A stretch of 64,000 bases of DNA from Sulfurimicrobium sp963741495 (GCA_963741495.1 CAVUID010000015.1:434001-498000), one strand, 5' to 3'. Counted from the stretch's first letter, positions 15,709-25,035 are shown. Translations and numbers: made by a program. Notes: generated from the letters alone by a model not told the origin.

Positions 15709-18031
15709 CCACCGAGACCGAGCTCATGGCCATTGCCGCGCCGGCAATCACCGGGCTCAGCATGCCGAATGCCGCCAGCGGGATGCCCAGCACGTTGTAG
15801 ATGAAGGCGAAAAACAGGTTCTGGCGGATTTTGTTCAGGGTGGCGCGGGACAGGCTGATGGCATCGGCCACGCTGTTCAGGTCATTGCGCATCAGAGTGA
15901 TATCCGCCGCTTCAATCGCCACATCGGAACCAGCGCCTATGGCGAAGCTGACGTCTGCCGCGGCGAGAGCCGGCGCATCGTTGATCCCGTCTCCCACCAT
16001 GCCGACCACGCTGCCCTGTGTCTTGAGTTTCTGAACTTCTTCCGCCTTGTGCTGGGGCAGCACTTCGGCGCGGAAGTGCTCGATCCCGGCCTCGCTGGCG
16101 ATGGCCTGAGCCGTGGCGAGATTGTCGCCGGTGAGCATGATGACTTCGATGCCCATTTGCTTCAGCCGTGCGACGGCTTGGGCCGAGGTGGTGCGTAGCG
16201 GGTCTGAGATCGCGATGTAACCCAGAATGGCCGATGCGTTTGCCACGAGGACGACTGTTTTTCCCTGATTTTGCATTTTGCCCAGTATTTCCGCATCTGG
16301 GTTGGGGCCGTTTTCAGTGATGTAGAGCGGGGAGCCCAGATAGTGGATTGCCCCTTCGATTTCTGCGCTCACGCCTTTGCCGGAGACGGACTGGAATTGG
16401 GATATGGCCGGGAGTTCGAGCGCGTCTGCTTTTGCCCGATCCAGAATGGCCTGCGCCAGCGGATGTTGCGAGCCCTGCTCCAGCGCGGCGGCCAAGCGCA
16501 GCAAATCCTTTGACGAGTGGGGTTCCATTGGCAGAATGTCGCTGATCGTGGGTTTTCCCTCGGTGAGTGTGCCGGTCTTGTCGACCACCAGGGTGTGTAT
16601 TTTTTCAGCCCGTTCAAGTGCAGAGGCATTTTTTACCAGAATGCCAATCCTGGCGCCGATGCCGGTGCCTACCATGATGGCGGTGGGAGTGGCGAGGCCG
16701 AGAGCGCAAGGGCAGGCAATCACCAGCACGGCAACAGCGTTGACCAGCGCGATGGTGAAGCTGCCGCCCAGCCACAGCCAGAGCACGAAAGTGACCAGAC
16801 TGATGGTAACGACCGCCGGCACGAAAATGCCTGATATGGTGTCCGCCAGTCGCTGGATCGGCGCCTTGGAACCTTGTGCCTGTTCCACTAAGCGGATGAT
16901 GCCGGCAAGCAGGGTGTGGGAACCGACGCCGGTGGCGCGGCAGCGCAGCATGCCATCCTGATTCTGCGTGGCGGCATAGACTTGAGCGCCCGGCGCTTTG
17001 CCGACGGGCATGCTTTCGCCGGTGAGCATGGCTTCGACCACGCTGGAGTTGCCGTCGATAACTTCGCCGTCCACCGGAATATTTTCGCCGGCACGCACCT
17101 GGAAGATGTCGCCAGCCTGAACGTGTTCGATGTCTTCTTCCACCATGACACCATTGCGCTCGACCCATGCCGTGCGCGGCTGCAGCTTGACCAGTTCTTC
17201 TATGGCAGATGAAGTACGGGCCTTGGCGCGGGCTTCCAGCAGTTTGCCCAGCAGCACCAAGGTGATGACTGCCGCGCCGGCTTCAAAATAGACATGCTGT
17301 GGCAGATTCCAGGCCGTGACTATAGTGCTGAATAGCCAGGCCATGCTGGTGCCGAGTGCGACCAGCACGTCCATGTTTGCGCCACCGCCTCGCAATGCAT
17401 GCCAGGCGCCGACATAAAAACGCTTTCCGGCCCAGAACTGAACGGGCGTGGCCAGCGCAAATTGGACCCAGCGCGGCAGGATGTCGGCATGCTCATTGAT
17501 CAGCATGAAGGGCATCTGGGCAAGCAGCGGCAGTGTCAGTACGGCGGCAATCCAGAACATGCGGCGCTCGGCCTTGAATTGCGCTTCCTTGCGTGCTTTT
17601 TCCGCGGCACGGCTGGTGCCGACGATTTCGTAAGCGTCATATCCGGTCTTGCGTATGGCGTCAGCCAGCGTGGAGATCGTTGCCAGGGCCGGCTGGTAAC
17701 GGATATGGGCCTTTTCAGTGGCAAAATTGACCGTGGCCTCCACGCCCTCGAGCTTGTTCAGGACTTTCTCGATGCGCGCTGCGCATGCGGCACAGGTCAT
17801 GCCACTGAGCTGCAATTCGGTGGTTTTGAGAGGGACCGAGAAGCCGGATTTTGCGATTGCAGCAACAAAATCTGCAGGGGTGTTCAGGTTCTCGTCAAAT
17901 TCGATGTGTGCTTTTTCGGCCGCAAGATTGACCACCGCTGTCACGCCCGGGAACTTGTTGAGGTTCTTCTCCAGCCGGGTGGAACAGGCGGCACAGGTCA
18001 TGCCCGCGATGGGCAGTTCGATGTGTTTCAT
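15665..18031 (-). CDS. copA: Copper-exporting P1B-type ATPase
   Basis: 788 residues. Two N-terminal heavy-metal domains (GMTCAAC near residues 9 and 77) precede eight membrane helices. The CPC motif (CPCALGLATP, about 440), phosphorylation site DKTGTLTEG (about 484), GDGINDAPAL hinge and the P1B HP motif (SQHPLAQAI) are present. CPC with two CxxC domains indicates Cu(I) export from the cytoplasm. The start codon overlaps the stop of an 8-codon mini-ORF that has the better ribosome-binding site, so translation is probably coupled. No regulator gene is adjacent. The gene ends far from its neighbours and is likely a single-gene unit. Confidence 0.94.
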   Translation of the reverse strand: MKHIELPIAGMTCAACSTRLEKNLNKFPGVTAVVNLAAEKAHIEFDENLNTPADFVAAIAKSGFSVPLKTTELQLSGMTCAACAARIEKVLNKLEGVEATVNFATEKAHIRYQPALATISTLADAIRKTGYDAYEIVGTSRAAEKARKEAQFKAERRMFWIAAVLTLPLLAQMPFMLINEHADILPRWVQFALATPVQFWAGKRFYVGAWHALRGGGANMDVLVALGTSMAWLFSTIVTAWNLPQHVYFEAGAAVITLVLLGKLLEARAKARTSSAIEELVKLQPRTAWVERNGVMVEEDIEHVQAGDIFQVRAGENIPVDGEVIDGNSSVVEAMLTGESMPVGKAPGAQVYAATQNQDGMLRCRATGVGSHTLLAGIIRLVEQAQGSKAPIQRLADTISGIFVPAVVTISLVTFVLWLWLGGSFTIALVNAVAVLVIACPCALGLATPTAIMVGTGIGARIGILVKNASALERAEKIHTLVVDKTGTLTEGKPTISDILPMEPHSSKDLLRLAAALEQGSQHPLAQAILDRAKADALELPAISQFQSVSGKGVSAEIEGAIHYLGSPLYITENGPNPDAEILGKMQNQGKTVVLVANASAILGYIAISDPLRTTSAQAVARLKQMGIEVIMLTGDNLATAQAIASEAGIEHFRAEVLPQHKAEEVQKLKTQGSVVGMVGDGINDAPALAAADVSFAIGAGSDVAIEAADITLMRNDLNSVADAISLSRATLNKIRQNLFFAFIYNVLGIPLAAFGMLSPVIAGAAMAMSSVSVVSNSLLLKKWKARR

Positions 18032-18054
18032 TCCATGTGCCGGGAAGTCTTCAT
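18028..18054 (-). CDS. Possible 8-residue leader peptide coupled to copA
   Basis: AGGAGG, 7 bases, then ATG opens MKTSRHME, whose TGA overlaps the copA ATG (ATGA arrangement). copA itself has only a weak site of its own, so ribosomes ending the mini-ORF could restart on copA. A histidine and a methionine near the end are potential Cu ligands, but the peptide is too short to argue from. Confidence 0.4.
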   Translation of the reverse strand: MKTSRHME

Positions 18055-18096
18055 GACAGAACCTCCTGCTAAAGTAAGGCTGAAATGCGGCCTATT

Positions 18097-19600
18097 TTAT
18101 TCCATGCGCATCTGCGGGAACAGGATCACGTCGCGAATGCTGGGGCTGTCGGTCAGCAGCATGATCAGCCGGTCGATGCCGATGCCCTCGCCAGCCGTGG
18201 GCGGCAGGCCGTATTCCAGGGCGCGGATATAGTCTGCATCGTAGTGCATGGCCTCCGCGTCACCTGCTTCTTTTTGACGCACTTGTTCCATGAAACGTTC
18301 CGCCTGGTCTTCCGCATCGTTGAGCTCGGAAAAGCCGTTGGCCAGTTCGCGCCCCACGATGAACAGCTCAAAACGGTCTGTGATGCCCGGATTCTGGTCG
18401 TTGCGGCGTGCCAGAGGGGAGGTTTCCGCCGGATAGTCGATGATGAAGGTCGGCTGGATCAGCAGATGCTCGGTGGTTTCCTCGAACAGGGAAAGCTGCA
18501 GGCCACCCACGCCATCGGTAGGGTGATGGGCGGCATTCATTTCCTTGAGCGTGGCGAGCAGAAAGCTGCGGTCGTGCAGTTGCGCGTCGCGTGAACTTTC
18601 CGGCGTGATACTTCTGGATGGCCTGGATGACGGTCAGGCGGTCGAAAGGCTGTGCCAGGTTGATGGTGTGTCCCTGATACTGCACCACGGCATGGCCGAG
18701 AACGGACTTGGCTACGTCGCGTAGCATGTCCTCGGTCAGATCCATGAGGTATTTGTAATCGCGATAAGCCTCGTAAAACTCGATCATGGTGAATTCGGGA
18801 TTGTGGCGCGTCGAAAGCCCTTCATTCCTGAAGTTGCGGTTGATCTCGAAGACTTTTTCGAAACCGCCGACCACCAGGCGCTTGAGATACAACTCGGGCG
18901 CAATGCGCAGGAACAGTTCCATGTCCAGCGCGTTGTGGTGGGTAGTGAAGGGACGTGCCGATGCGCCGCCGGGAATGGGATGCATCATCGGCGTTTCCAC
19001 TTCCAGGTAGCCGCGCTCGACCAGGAAGGTGCGGATGCCCTGAATTACTTTGGAGCGCACCATGAAGGTTTTGCGCGTTTCCTCATTGGTGATCAGGTCG
19101 AGATAACGCTGGCGGTATTTTTGCTCCTGATCGGTCAGGCCGTGGAATTTTTCCGGCAGCGGACGCAGGGATTTGGTCAGCAGGCGCAACTGGCTGGCGC
19201 GCAGGGAGAGCTCGCCCTTGTTGGTCTTGAACAAAGTGCCTGTGGCAGCGATGATGTCGCCCATATCCCAGCGCTTGAAGGCTTCATGCACATCTGCGCC
19301 CACGCCTTCGTCGTTGATGTAGAACTGAATGCGGCCGCCCATGTCCTGCACCGTGGCGAAGCTGGCCTTGCCCATCACGCGCTTCAGCATCATGCGTCCG
19401 GCGATGGAAACTTCGATATTCTGAACATCAAGTTCTTCTTTCGGCATATCGCCGTACAGCGCCTGCAGATCCGCTGCCATGTGGGTGCGGTCGAAATCAT
19501 TGGGAAAGGCGACGCCTTCCTTGCGCAGTTCGGCCAGCTTGGCGCGGCGCTCGGCGATAATCTGGTTTTCGTCCTGTTGTGTCTGTTCCTGCTCGCTCAT
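18097..19600 (-). pseudogene. lysS: Lysine--tRNA ligase, class II, frame-disrupted
   Basis: The chain runs in frame from the ATG at 19600 through the OB-fold anticodon domain and class II motifs (motif 2 region FRNEGLSTRHNPEFTMIEFYEAY) to KYHAGKFT near 18605, then turns to nonsense. From about 18600 the expected continuation (AQLHDRSFLL..., QPTFIIDYPAETSPLARRND, FELFIVGRELANGFSELNDAEDQAERF, motif 3 GIGIDRLIMLLTDS) is in the frame one base over and ends at 18097. The net shift is +1. The total would be about 500 residues, normal for LysRS. It follows prfB by 4 bases, the classic prfB-lysS operon. As an essential enzyme, a sequencing indel is more likely than true loss, unless a second lysyl synthetase exists. 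Confidence 0.85.
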
Positions 19601-19604
19601 GCGA

Positions 19605-20709
19605 TTAAACCCCTTGTTTTAAGCTGGCTTCGATGAAGCCGTCGAGATCCCCGTCCAGGACCGCCTGGGTGTTGCCGACTTCGAAGTTGGTGCGAAGATC
19701 CTTGATGCGCGACTGGTCCAGCACATAGGAACGGATCTGATGGCCCCAGCCGATATCGGTCTTGGAGTCTTCCATGTTCTGTTTTTCCTCGTTGCGTTTG
19801 CGCAACTCAAGCTCGTACAGGCGCGCTTTCAGCATTGCCATGGCTTCAGCCCGGTTGCGGTGCTGCGAACGGTCATTCTGGCACTGCACCACGATGTTGG
19901 TGGGCAGGTGGGTGATGCGGACTGCGGAATCGGTTTTGTTGATGTGCTGCCCGCCGGCGCCGGAAGCGCGGTAGGTATCAACGCGCAGATCGGCCGGATT
20001 GATTTCCACCTCGATCGACTCATCCACCTCGGGATAGACAAAGACGCTGGAGAAGGAAGTATGGCGCCGGTTGCCAGAATCGAATGGCGATTTGCGCACC
20101 AGGCGGTGCACGCCGGATTCAGAACGCAGATAGCCGAAGGCATATTCGCCACTGATCTTGAGCGAGACGCTCTTGATGCCGGCTACTTCACCCTCGGATT
20201 CTTCCAGCACTTCGGTTTTGAAACCCTTGCGTTCGCAGTAGCGCACATACATGCGCAGCAGCATGGAGGCCCAGTCCTGTGCCTCGGTGCCGCCGGAGCC
20301 AGCCTGAATGTCGAGGAAACAGTTGTTGGGGTCCATCGGGTGGGAAAACATGCGGCGGAATTCCATCTCCCCGACAATTTTTTCCAGATCTCCGGCATCG
20401 CTTTCGATGCTGGTCAATGAGTCATCGTCGCCTTCTTCCTTGGCCATGTCGAACAGTTCGCTCGAATCGCGTACCGACTGGTCCAGGCGGGTCAGGGTGT
20501 CAACCACGTTTTCCAGTTCGCGCCGTTCCTTGCCCAGTTCCTGGGCACGCTTGGCGTCATTCCAGATGGCCGGATCTTCCAGTAGCTGGACAACCTCGGT
20601 CAGGCGTTCCTGCTTGACTTCGTAGTCAAAGATACCCCCGAAGGTCCTGGCTGCGCTTCATCAGGTCGGCCAGATGGTTTTCGATAGCATTAAGCTGTTC
20701 TGCTTCCAT
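19605..20709 (-). CDS. prfB: Peptide chain release factor 2, with programmed +1 frameshift
   Basis: RF2 ends translation at UGA and UAA. The frame opens at the ATG at 20709, runs 27 codons to an in-frame TGA (20628-20626), then continues in the +1 frame (DYEVKQERL...) to the stop at 19605, about 367 residues in all. The shift site is the conserved one, described separately. The stop-reading SPF motif (RKSPFDSGN) and the catalytic GGQ (ASGAGGQHINKTDSAVR) are present. The shift makes RF2 level self-regulating: low RF2 lets ribosomes slip. An extended -10 promoter lies upstream, and lysS follows after 4 bases. Confidence 0.96.
20624..20643 (-). promoter_or_regulatory. prfB recoding site
   Basis: Reading the minus strand: CGGGGG acts as the internal Shine-Dalgarno-like stimulator, then TAT, then the slippery CTT followed by the UGA stop and C (CTTTGAC). 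This is the widely conserved RF2 autoregulatory frameshift signal; the frame resumes at GAC TAC GAA. Confidence 0.95.
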
Positions 20710-20743
20710 GAGTGATTCTTTTATCTGTAATTCGAAGCGCGAA

Positions 20744-20749
20744 ATTATA
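20744..20749 (-). promoter_or_regulatory. Extended -10 promoter of prfB-lysS
   Basis: On the minus strand TGGTATAAT gives an extended -10 element 35 bases before the prfB start. No good -35 match is seen at 17 bases, as is usual for extended -10 promoters. Confidence 0.55.
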
Positions 20750-20814
20750 CCAGAAGGTGCAGGCGCCAACAGGGCGGCGGAGCTGTTAAAAAAACGGCAT
20801 AATTGAGGCCAATC

Positions 20815-21621
20815 ATGAATAGCGCTATTGTCGATTCTCCTCCTTGGGCCAAGGTTTATGGCGAGCCGCTGGTCGAATTGCCGCTGGATCTCTATATTCC
20901 GCCAGATGCGCTGGAGGTTTTTCTTGATGCTTTCGAGGGGCCGCTTGACCTTCTTCTGTATCTGATCCGGCGCCAGAATCTCGATGTGCTCAATATCCCG
21001 ATGTCGGATGTGACGCGGCAGTACATGCAGTATGTGGAGGTGATGCGCGAGAAACAGCTCGAGCTGGCTGCGGATTACCTGCTCATGGCCGCCTTGTTGA
21101 TCGAGATCAAATCGCGCATGTTGCTGCCACGCCCGGCAACGAGCGAGGCGGAAGAGCAGGATCCCCGAGCTGAACTGGTGCGGCGTTTACTTGAATACGA
21201 GCGCATGAAGCTTGCTGCGCAGCAACTGGATGCACTTCCTCAGGCCGGGCGCGATTTTGCACTGGTCCAGGTGTGGCTGGAACAGGTCGCCGAAAAGCGC
21301 CTGCCCGAGGTGAGCCCGGACGATTTGCGCCAGGCATGGCTGGGTGTGGCGGCACGTGCCAGGGTGCACCGTCATCATCATGTAACACGTGAAGAGCTCT
21401 CGGTTCGCGAGCACATGAGTTTGATCCTGCGCAAGCTCCATGGGCGTGGCTTTGTCGAGTTTGAGGCGCTGTTTGGGCGCGAGCAAAGTTTACCGGAAGC
21501 CGTCGTCATTTTTCTGGCGCTGCTCGAGTTGGTGCGCGAGTCGCTGGTTGAAATCAGTCAGGCGGAAGCTTTTGCGGCGATCTATGTTAAGCTGGCTGGT
21601 GCTGGCGGCGAACTGAAATGA
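20815..21621 (+). CDS. scpA: Segregation and condensation protein A
   Basis: 268 residues from the ATG at 20815, chosen because GAGG sits 6 bases upstream; an in-frame TTG at 20803 is the only longer option. ScpA is the kleisin that links Smc heads in the bacterial condensin. Seen: FEGPLDLLLYLIRRQNLDVLNIPMSDVTRQYMQYV near residues 35-75, AADYLLMAALLIEIKSRMLLP near 90-110 and a C-terminal winged helix (about 190-268). The scpB start overlaps its stop by 4 bases (ATGA). It is divergent from prfB. Confidence 0.94.
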   Translation: MNSAIVDSPPWAKVYGEPLVELPLDLYIPPDALEVFLDAFEGPLDLLLYLIRRQNLDVLNIPMSDVTRQYMQYVEVMREKQLELAADYLLMAALLIEIKSRMLLPRPATSEAEEQDPRAELVRRLLEYERMKLAAQQLDALPQAGRDFALVQVWLEQVAEKRLPEVSPDDLRQAWLGVAARARVHRHHHVTREELSVREHMSLILRKLHGRGFVEFEALFGREQSLPEAVVIFLALLELVRESLVEISQAEAFAAIYVKLAGAGGELK

Positions 21622-22172
21622 GGCCCCTCGACGAAATTAAAATCATATTGGAAACGGTCCTGATTTCCAGTCAGGAGCCGCTGTCTCTGAGTCAGCTTGG
21701 CCGCTTGTTCGATGAAGAACTGGGTTCGGAAACGCTGCGCAAGTTGCTAGAGGAATTGCGCCGAGACTGGGATGGGCGAGGCGTAGAGCTGGTCAGTGTG
21801 GCGGGTGGTTGGCGTTTCCAGACAAGGCCTGAGTACCAGAAATATCTGGAACGGCTCAACCCCGAGAAGCCGCCGCGCTATTCGCGGGCCGTAATGGAAA
21901 CGCTGGCGATCATCGCTTACCGGCAGCCTGTGACGCGTGGCGATATCGAGGAAATTCGTGGAGTGGCGGTTTCCACATATGTCATAAAAGCGCTGGAAGA
22001 ACGTGGCTGGATTGAAGGGGTTGGCCATCGTGACGTACCGGGCAGACCTGTCCTGTATGCAACGACGCGAAATTTTCTGGATGATCTGAATTTGCGTTCG
22101 CTGGGTGAATTGCCGCCACTGGAAGAGTTGGCCGCTTTGAATAATGCAGCCGGAATAGAAGAGAATGTCTGA
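21618..22172 (+). CDS. scpB: Segregation and condensation protein B
   Basis: 184 residues, two winged-helix domains that dimerise and bind ScpA. The family core RYSRAVMETLAIIAYRQPVTRGDIEEIRGVAVSTYVIKALEERGWIEGVGHRDVPGRPVLYATT is complete (about residues 87-150). It overlaps scpA by 4 bases and rluB by 8 bases, so the three genes are translationally coupled in the usual scpA-scpB-rluB order. Confidence 0.95.
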   Translation: MRPLDEIKIILETVLISSQEPLSLSQLGRLFDEELGSETLRKLLEELRRDWDGRGVELVSVAGGWRFQTRPEYQKYLERLNPEKPPRYSRAVMETLAIIAYRQPVTRGDIEEIRGVAVSTYVIKALEERGWIEGVGHRDVPGRPVLYATTRNFLDDLNLRSLGELPPLEELAALNNAAGIEENV

Positions 22173-23055
22173 ACGATTACATAAAATGCTTGCCCAGGCG
22201 GGACTGGGGTCGCGCCGCGAAATGGAAGAATTGATTCGCAGCGGCAAAGTGACCGTTAACGGCCAGGTGGCTGAAATCGGCGCGCAAATTGGTGAAGAAG
22301 ATTTGGTCAAGGTCAATGGCCGTCCGGTACGTTTTCGTATGGCGTCCAAACTGCCGAAAATCCTGCTCTATCACAAACCAGAAGGCGAAATTGTCAGTCG
22401 CGATGATCCGGAAAAGCGCGAAAGCGTGTTTGACGTATTGCCGCAAATCCGTGGTTGTAAATGGATAGCAGTAGGGCGACTGGATTTTAATACCAGCGGC
22501 TTGCTGATCTTTACCACTTCCGGCGAACTGGCAAATCACCTCATGCATCCCCGTTTTGAAGTGGAGCGTGAATATGCGGTGCGTACGCGCGGTGAATTGA
22601 CCCCGGATCAACTGCAACAGCTGCGCCAGGGCGTCGAGATGGAAGATGGCCCGGCCAAGTTCGAGAGCCTGGTGGACGAGGGCGGAGAAGGCAGTAATCA
22701 CTGGTATCGCGGCGTGCTCAAGGAAGGCAGGAACCGTGAGGTGCGACGCATGTTTGAGATCATGGGACTGACCGTGAGTCGCCTGATGCGAGTTCGCTTC
22801 GGTATCCTGAGCCTGCCGCCCCGGGTCAAGCGCGGTCGCTGGCTTGAACTGGAACCCGCTCAGGTGGTGGAAGTGCTGCACTGGGCGGGTATTGCCTTGC
22901 CGGAGGCGCCAAGGACGGGAGAAAAACGCAAGGCGGCTCCCGTTGTTGACAAGCATAGTGCGGAGCGCAAATCGCGTTCGCAACCTCCGCGCACGCCAAG
23001 GGCTACAAAAAAGACCCCTTTCCGGCAGTCTGCAGCTAAACCAACCACTCGCTAG
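22165..23055 (+). CDS. rluB: 23S rRNA pseudouridine(2605) synthase
   Basis: 296 residues: S4 RNA-binding domain (about 1-60, LHKMLAQAGLGSRREMEELI) followed by the RsuA-type catalytic domain with the active aspartate in GRLDFNTSGLLI (about residue 113) and the NREVRRMFEIMG motif. A lysine- and arginine-rich tail of about 50 residues follows, typical for RluB. It modifies U2605 in helix 93 of 23S rRNA. It overlaps scpB by 8 bases. RluE or RsuA are less likely given the tail and context. Confidence 0.9.
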   Translation: MSERLHKMLAQAGLGSRREMEELIRSGKVTVNGQVAEIGAQIGEEDLVKVNGRPVRFRMASKLPKILLYHKPEGEIVSRDDPEKRESVFDVLPQIRGCKWIAVGRLDFNTSGLLIFTTSGELANHLMHPRFEVEREYAVRTRGELTPDQLQQLRQGVEMEDGPAKFESLVDEGGEGSNHWYRGVLKEGRNREVRRMFEIMGLTVSRLMRVRFGILSLPPRVKRGRWLELEPAQVVEVLHWAGIALPEAPRTGEKRKAAPVVDKHSAERKSRSQPPRTPRATKKTPFRQSAAKPTTR

Positions 23056-23138
23056 GCCGAGAATGCCGGTTGATTCGGCACCGCCAAACGGGTAACCTAA
23101 TGGCATGGGTTCATAAACAATTAAAAGCGGAGACTATT

Positions 23139-23471
23139 ATGTACACCGAAATCGAAGACAATGAAATGATGGATGTAGTAACGCGTGAAAAACTGGTCGC
23201 AGATCTGAAAGTCGTGATTGCTGATACCGAAGAGTTGTTGCGTGCGACAGCGGACCAGGCGGGTGAGAAGATCGCTGCAATCCGGGTCAAGGCTGAAGAG
23301 AACCTGCGTAATGCGAAACTCCGTCTGGCGAGAGCTGAAGCTGCTATTGTCGAACGCACCAAAGCCGCGGCCAAGGCCACTGATGACTATGTTCGCGCCA
23401 ATCCATGGAGAGCCGTAGGTATCGCCGCAGGTGCAGGTTTCATTATCGGCCTGCTGGTGGGTCGCCGCTGA
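23139..23471 (+). CDS. ElaB/YqjD-type ribosome-anchoring membrane protein (DUF883)
   Basis: 110 residues: a long amphipathic helix (about 15-85, EKLVADLKVVIADTEELLRATADQAGEKIAAIR) and one C-terminal membrane helix ending GAGFIIGLLVGRR, the signature of ElaB/YgaM/YqjD tail-anchored proteins. E. coli YqjD tethers stationary-phase ribosomes to the inner membrane. The next two genes match yqjE and yqjK in order, so this is a yqjDEK-like locus. The start at 23139 is preceded by GCGGAGA. Confidence 0.85.
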   Translation: MYTEIEDNEMMDVVTREKLVADLKVVIADTEELLRATADQAGEKIAAIRVKAEENLRNAKLRLARAEAAIVERTKAAAKATDDYVRANPWRAVGIAAGAGFIIGLLVGRR

Positions 23472-23475
23472 TCTG

Positions 23476-23871
23476 ATGTCTGTCGGCTCTACTCCCGATC
23501 GCGGCAATCACCCCGGCCTTTTTGATTCGGTAAAGGGTCTAGCCGCGAGTGGCGTAGCGATTGTCCGCACCCGACTGGAGCTTCTTTCCACTGAGGTGGC
23601 GGAAGAAAAAGAGCGTTTTCTTTCCCTGTTGTGGCTGGGGATGGCAGCGCTCTTTTTTATCGGGCTGGGAATAGTTTTCGCCGCCGTACTGCTGACTGTC
23701 GCGTTTTGGGACAGCCATCGACTGCTGGTGCTGGGCATTCTTACGCTGCTGTTTCTGTGTGTTGGAGTTGCGGCCCTGCTCATGGCACTGAAACAGGGGC
23801 GCAGTGACTCGAAACTGTTTTCAGCCAGCCTGGCCGAGCTTTCAAAAGATCAGGATCACTTGCGCCCATGA
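23476..23871 (+). CDS. YqjE-like phage-holin-superfamily membrane protein (DUF1469)
   Basis: 131 residues from the ATG 4 bases after the upstream stop. Residues 15-50 form a charged amphipathic helix (LAASGVAIVRTRLELLSTEVAEEKERF), followed by two membrane helices (about 55-80 and 88-110) and a basic/acidic tail. This pattern is that of the YqjE/DUF1469 family. Function is poorly known; it is consistently encoded between yqjD and yqjK. It overlaps the next gene by 4 bases. Confidence 0.82.
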   Translation: MSVGSTPDRGNHPGLFDSVKGLAASGVAIVRTRLELLSTEVAEEKERFLSLLWLGMAALFFIGLGIVFAAVLLTVAFWDSHRLLVLGILTLLFLCVGVAALLMALKQGRSDSKLFSASLAELSKDQDHLRP

Positions 23872-24158
23872 GCAAAAGGCTGATCGAGCTGGCCGAACGC
23901 CGTGAGCGGTTGGTTGCCTTGGCGGCCTCACAACGTTCTGAGTTTTCCCGCAATCTTTCACCTTTGAAGACCGGCTGTGCCATCGCTGACAAAGGCGTTA
24001 TGGCTGTTCGTTATCTTCAGCAGCACCCAGCGCTGGTGGCCGCGGGAGTTGGGCTGTTGGTAGCATTACGGCCGCGCAAGGCCCTCAACTGGCTGAAGCG
24101 GGGGTGGTTCGCCTGGCGCATGGTGCAGAAATTGCGCCAGCGCCTGAGTGGCGTTTAA
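23868..24158 (+). CDS. YqjK-like small basic protein
   Basis: 96 residues, strongly basic, no signal peptide; a short hydrophobic stretch (HPALVAAGVGLLVAL, about 53-67) may touch the membrane. It begins SKRLIELAERRERLVALAASQR, the usual start of YqjK-like proteins, and overlaps the YqjE-like gene by 4 bases. No biochemical role is known. The assignment rests on position and N-terminal pattern. Confidence 0.7.
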   Translation: MSKRLIELAERRERLVALAASQRSEFSRNLSPLKTGCAIADKGVMAVRYLQQHPALVAAGVGLLVALRPRKALNWLKRGWFAWRMVQKLRQRLSGV

Positions 24159-24291
24159 ACGAATCGTGCGGTCATTAAACGGTGTGCTGCACAAGCTTGA
24201 AACTGTCTGTCTCCGGTTGTAAATCTTTGCTGTGCTCAAGCTTTCCAGCGCAACTTTCCCTCCATCGATTCAGATAAAAGGGAGTCATGTG

Positions 24292-24978
24292 GTGTTTCCC
24301 CAGGTACGCATATGGCATGAATATCCGGATGCCGCACTGCTTTTCCAGCGTGTTGCTGAAGGCATCGAGCGTGTAGCAGCCGAGGCTATTCACCGACGGG
24401 GCGCTTTTCGCATTGTTCTGGCAGGAGGGAGTACCCCCCGAGCCGTTTACCAGCGCTTGTGCCATATCCAGACTGAATGGCGTGCCTGGCATGTCTATTT
24501 TGGCGACGAACGTTGTTTGCCAGTTGATGATCCGGAACGTAATAGCGTGATGGTCGACCGTAATTGGCTAGGGTATGTGGGAATTCCTGTTGCCCAGATA
24601 CACCGGATTCCGGCGCAACTAGGCGCCGAGGCCGCCGCATCGCAGTATTCGGACGTGCTGAATGGGGTTGAAAAGTTCGATCTGGTGCTGCTGGGCCTGG
24701 GGCAGGATGGTCACACGGCTAGCCTGTTTCCCGGACAAGAATGGGGCAAGGTAGAAACACAGGCCTCGGTGCTTGCAGTGCATGAAGCGCCTAAGCCCCC
24801 GCTGGATCGTGTTTCTCTCAGCGCTTGGCGACTAAGTCATGCCCTAAGTGTCTGGTTTCTGGTAACTGGGCAGGACAAGCAGGACGCAGTTCAATCCTGG
24901 CGCATGGATGAGAACATACCCGCTGCATCGATTGCCCCTGCCAATGGCGTTGATATTTGGCTTGCTGAAGTATTCTGA
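24292..24978 (+). CDS. pgl: 6-phosphogluconolactonase
   Basis: About 228 residues. It hydrolyses 6-phosphogluconolactone in the oxidative pentose phosphate pathway. Motifs of the DevB/Pgl family: LAGGSTPRAVYQRL (about 43-56), HVYFGDERCLPVDDPERNSVM (about 70-90) and GLGQDGHTASLFPG (about 138-151). Start: AGGGAG at 24279-24284 favours the GTG at 24292 (or 24289); the frame is also open upstream to 24232, but those residues do not look like the family. No other pathway genes are adjacent. It ends 14 bases before a strong terminator. Confidence 0.9.
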   Translation: MFPQVRIWHEYPDAALLFQRVAEGIERVAAEAIHRRGAFRIVLAGGSTPRAVYQRLCHIQTEWRAWHVYFGDERCLPVDDPERNSVMVDRNWLGYVGIPVAQIHRIPAQLGAEAAASQYSDVLNGVEKFDLVLLGLGQDGHTASLFPGQEWGKVETQASVLAVHEAPKPPLDRVSLSAWRLSHALSVWFLVTGQDKQDAVQSWRMDENIPAASIAPANGVDIWLAEVF

Positions 24979-24992
24979 AAGTACACGCAAAT

Positions 24993-25020
24993 AAAAAAGG
25001 GAGCCAGCGCTCCCTTTTTT
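24993..25020 (+). terminator. Bidirectional rho-independent terminator
   Basis: Six A, GGGAGC, loop CAGC, GCTCCC, six T. The symmetric A and T tracts let it serve pgl on the plus strand and the convergent lipoprotein gene on the minus strand. Confidence 0.92.
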
Positions 25021-25035
25021 ATTTCAATTAATCAA

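Noticed and set aside
22177..23106. 309-codon minus-strand frame opposite rluB
   Set aside because: Antisense shadow; rluB has both domains and overlaps scpB as expected for the operon.
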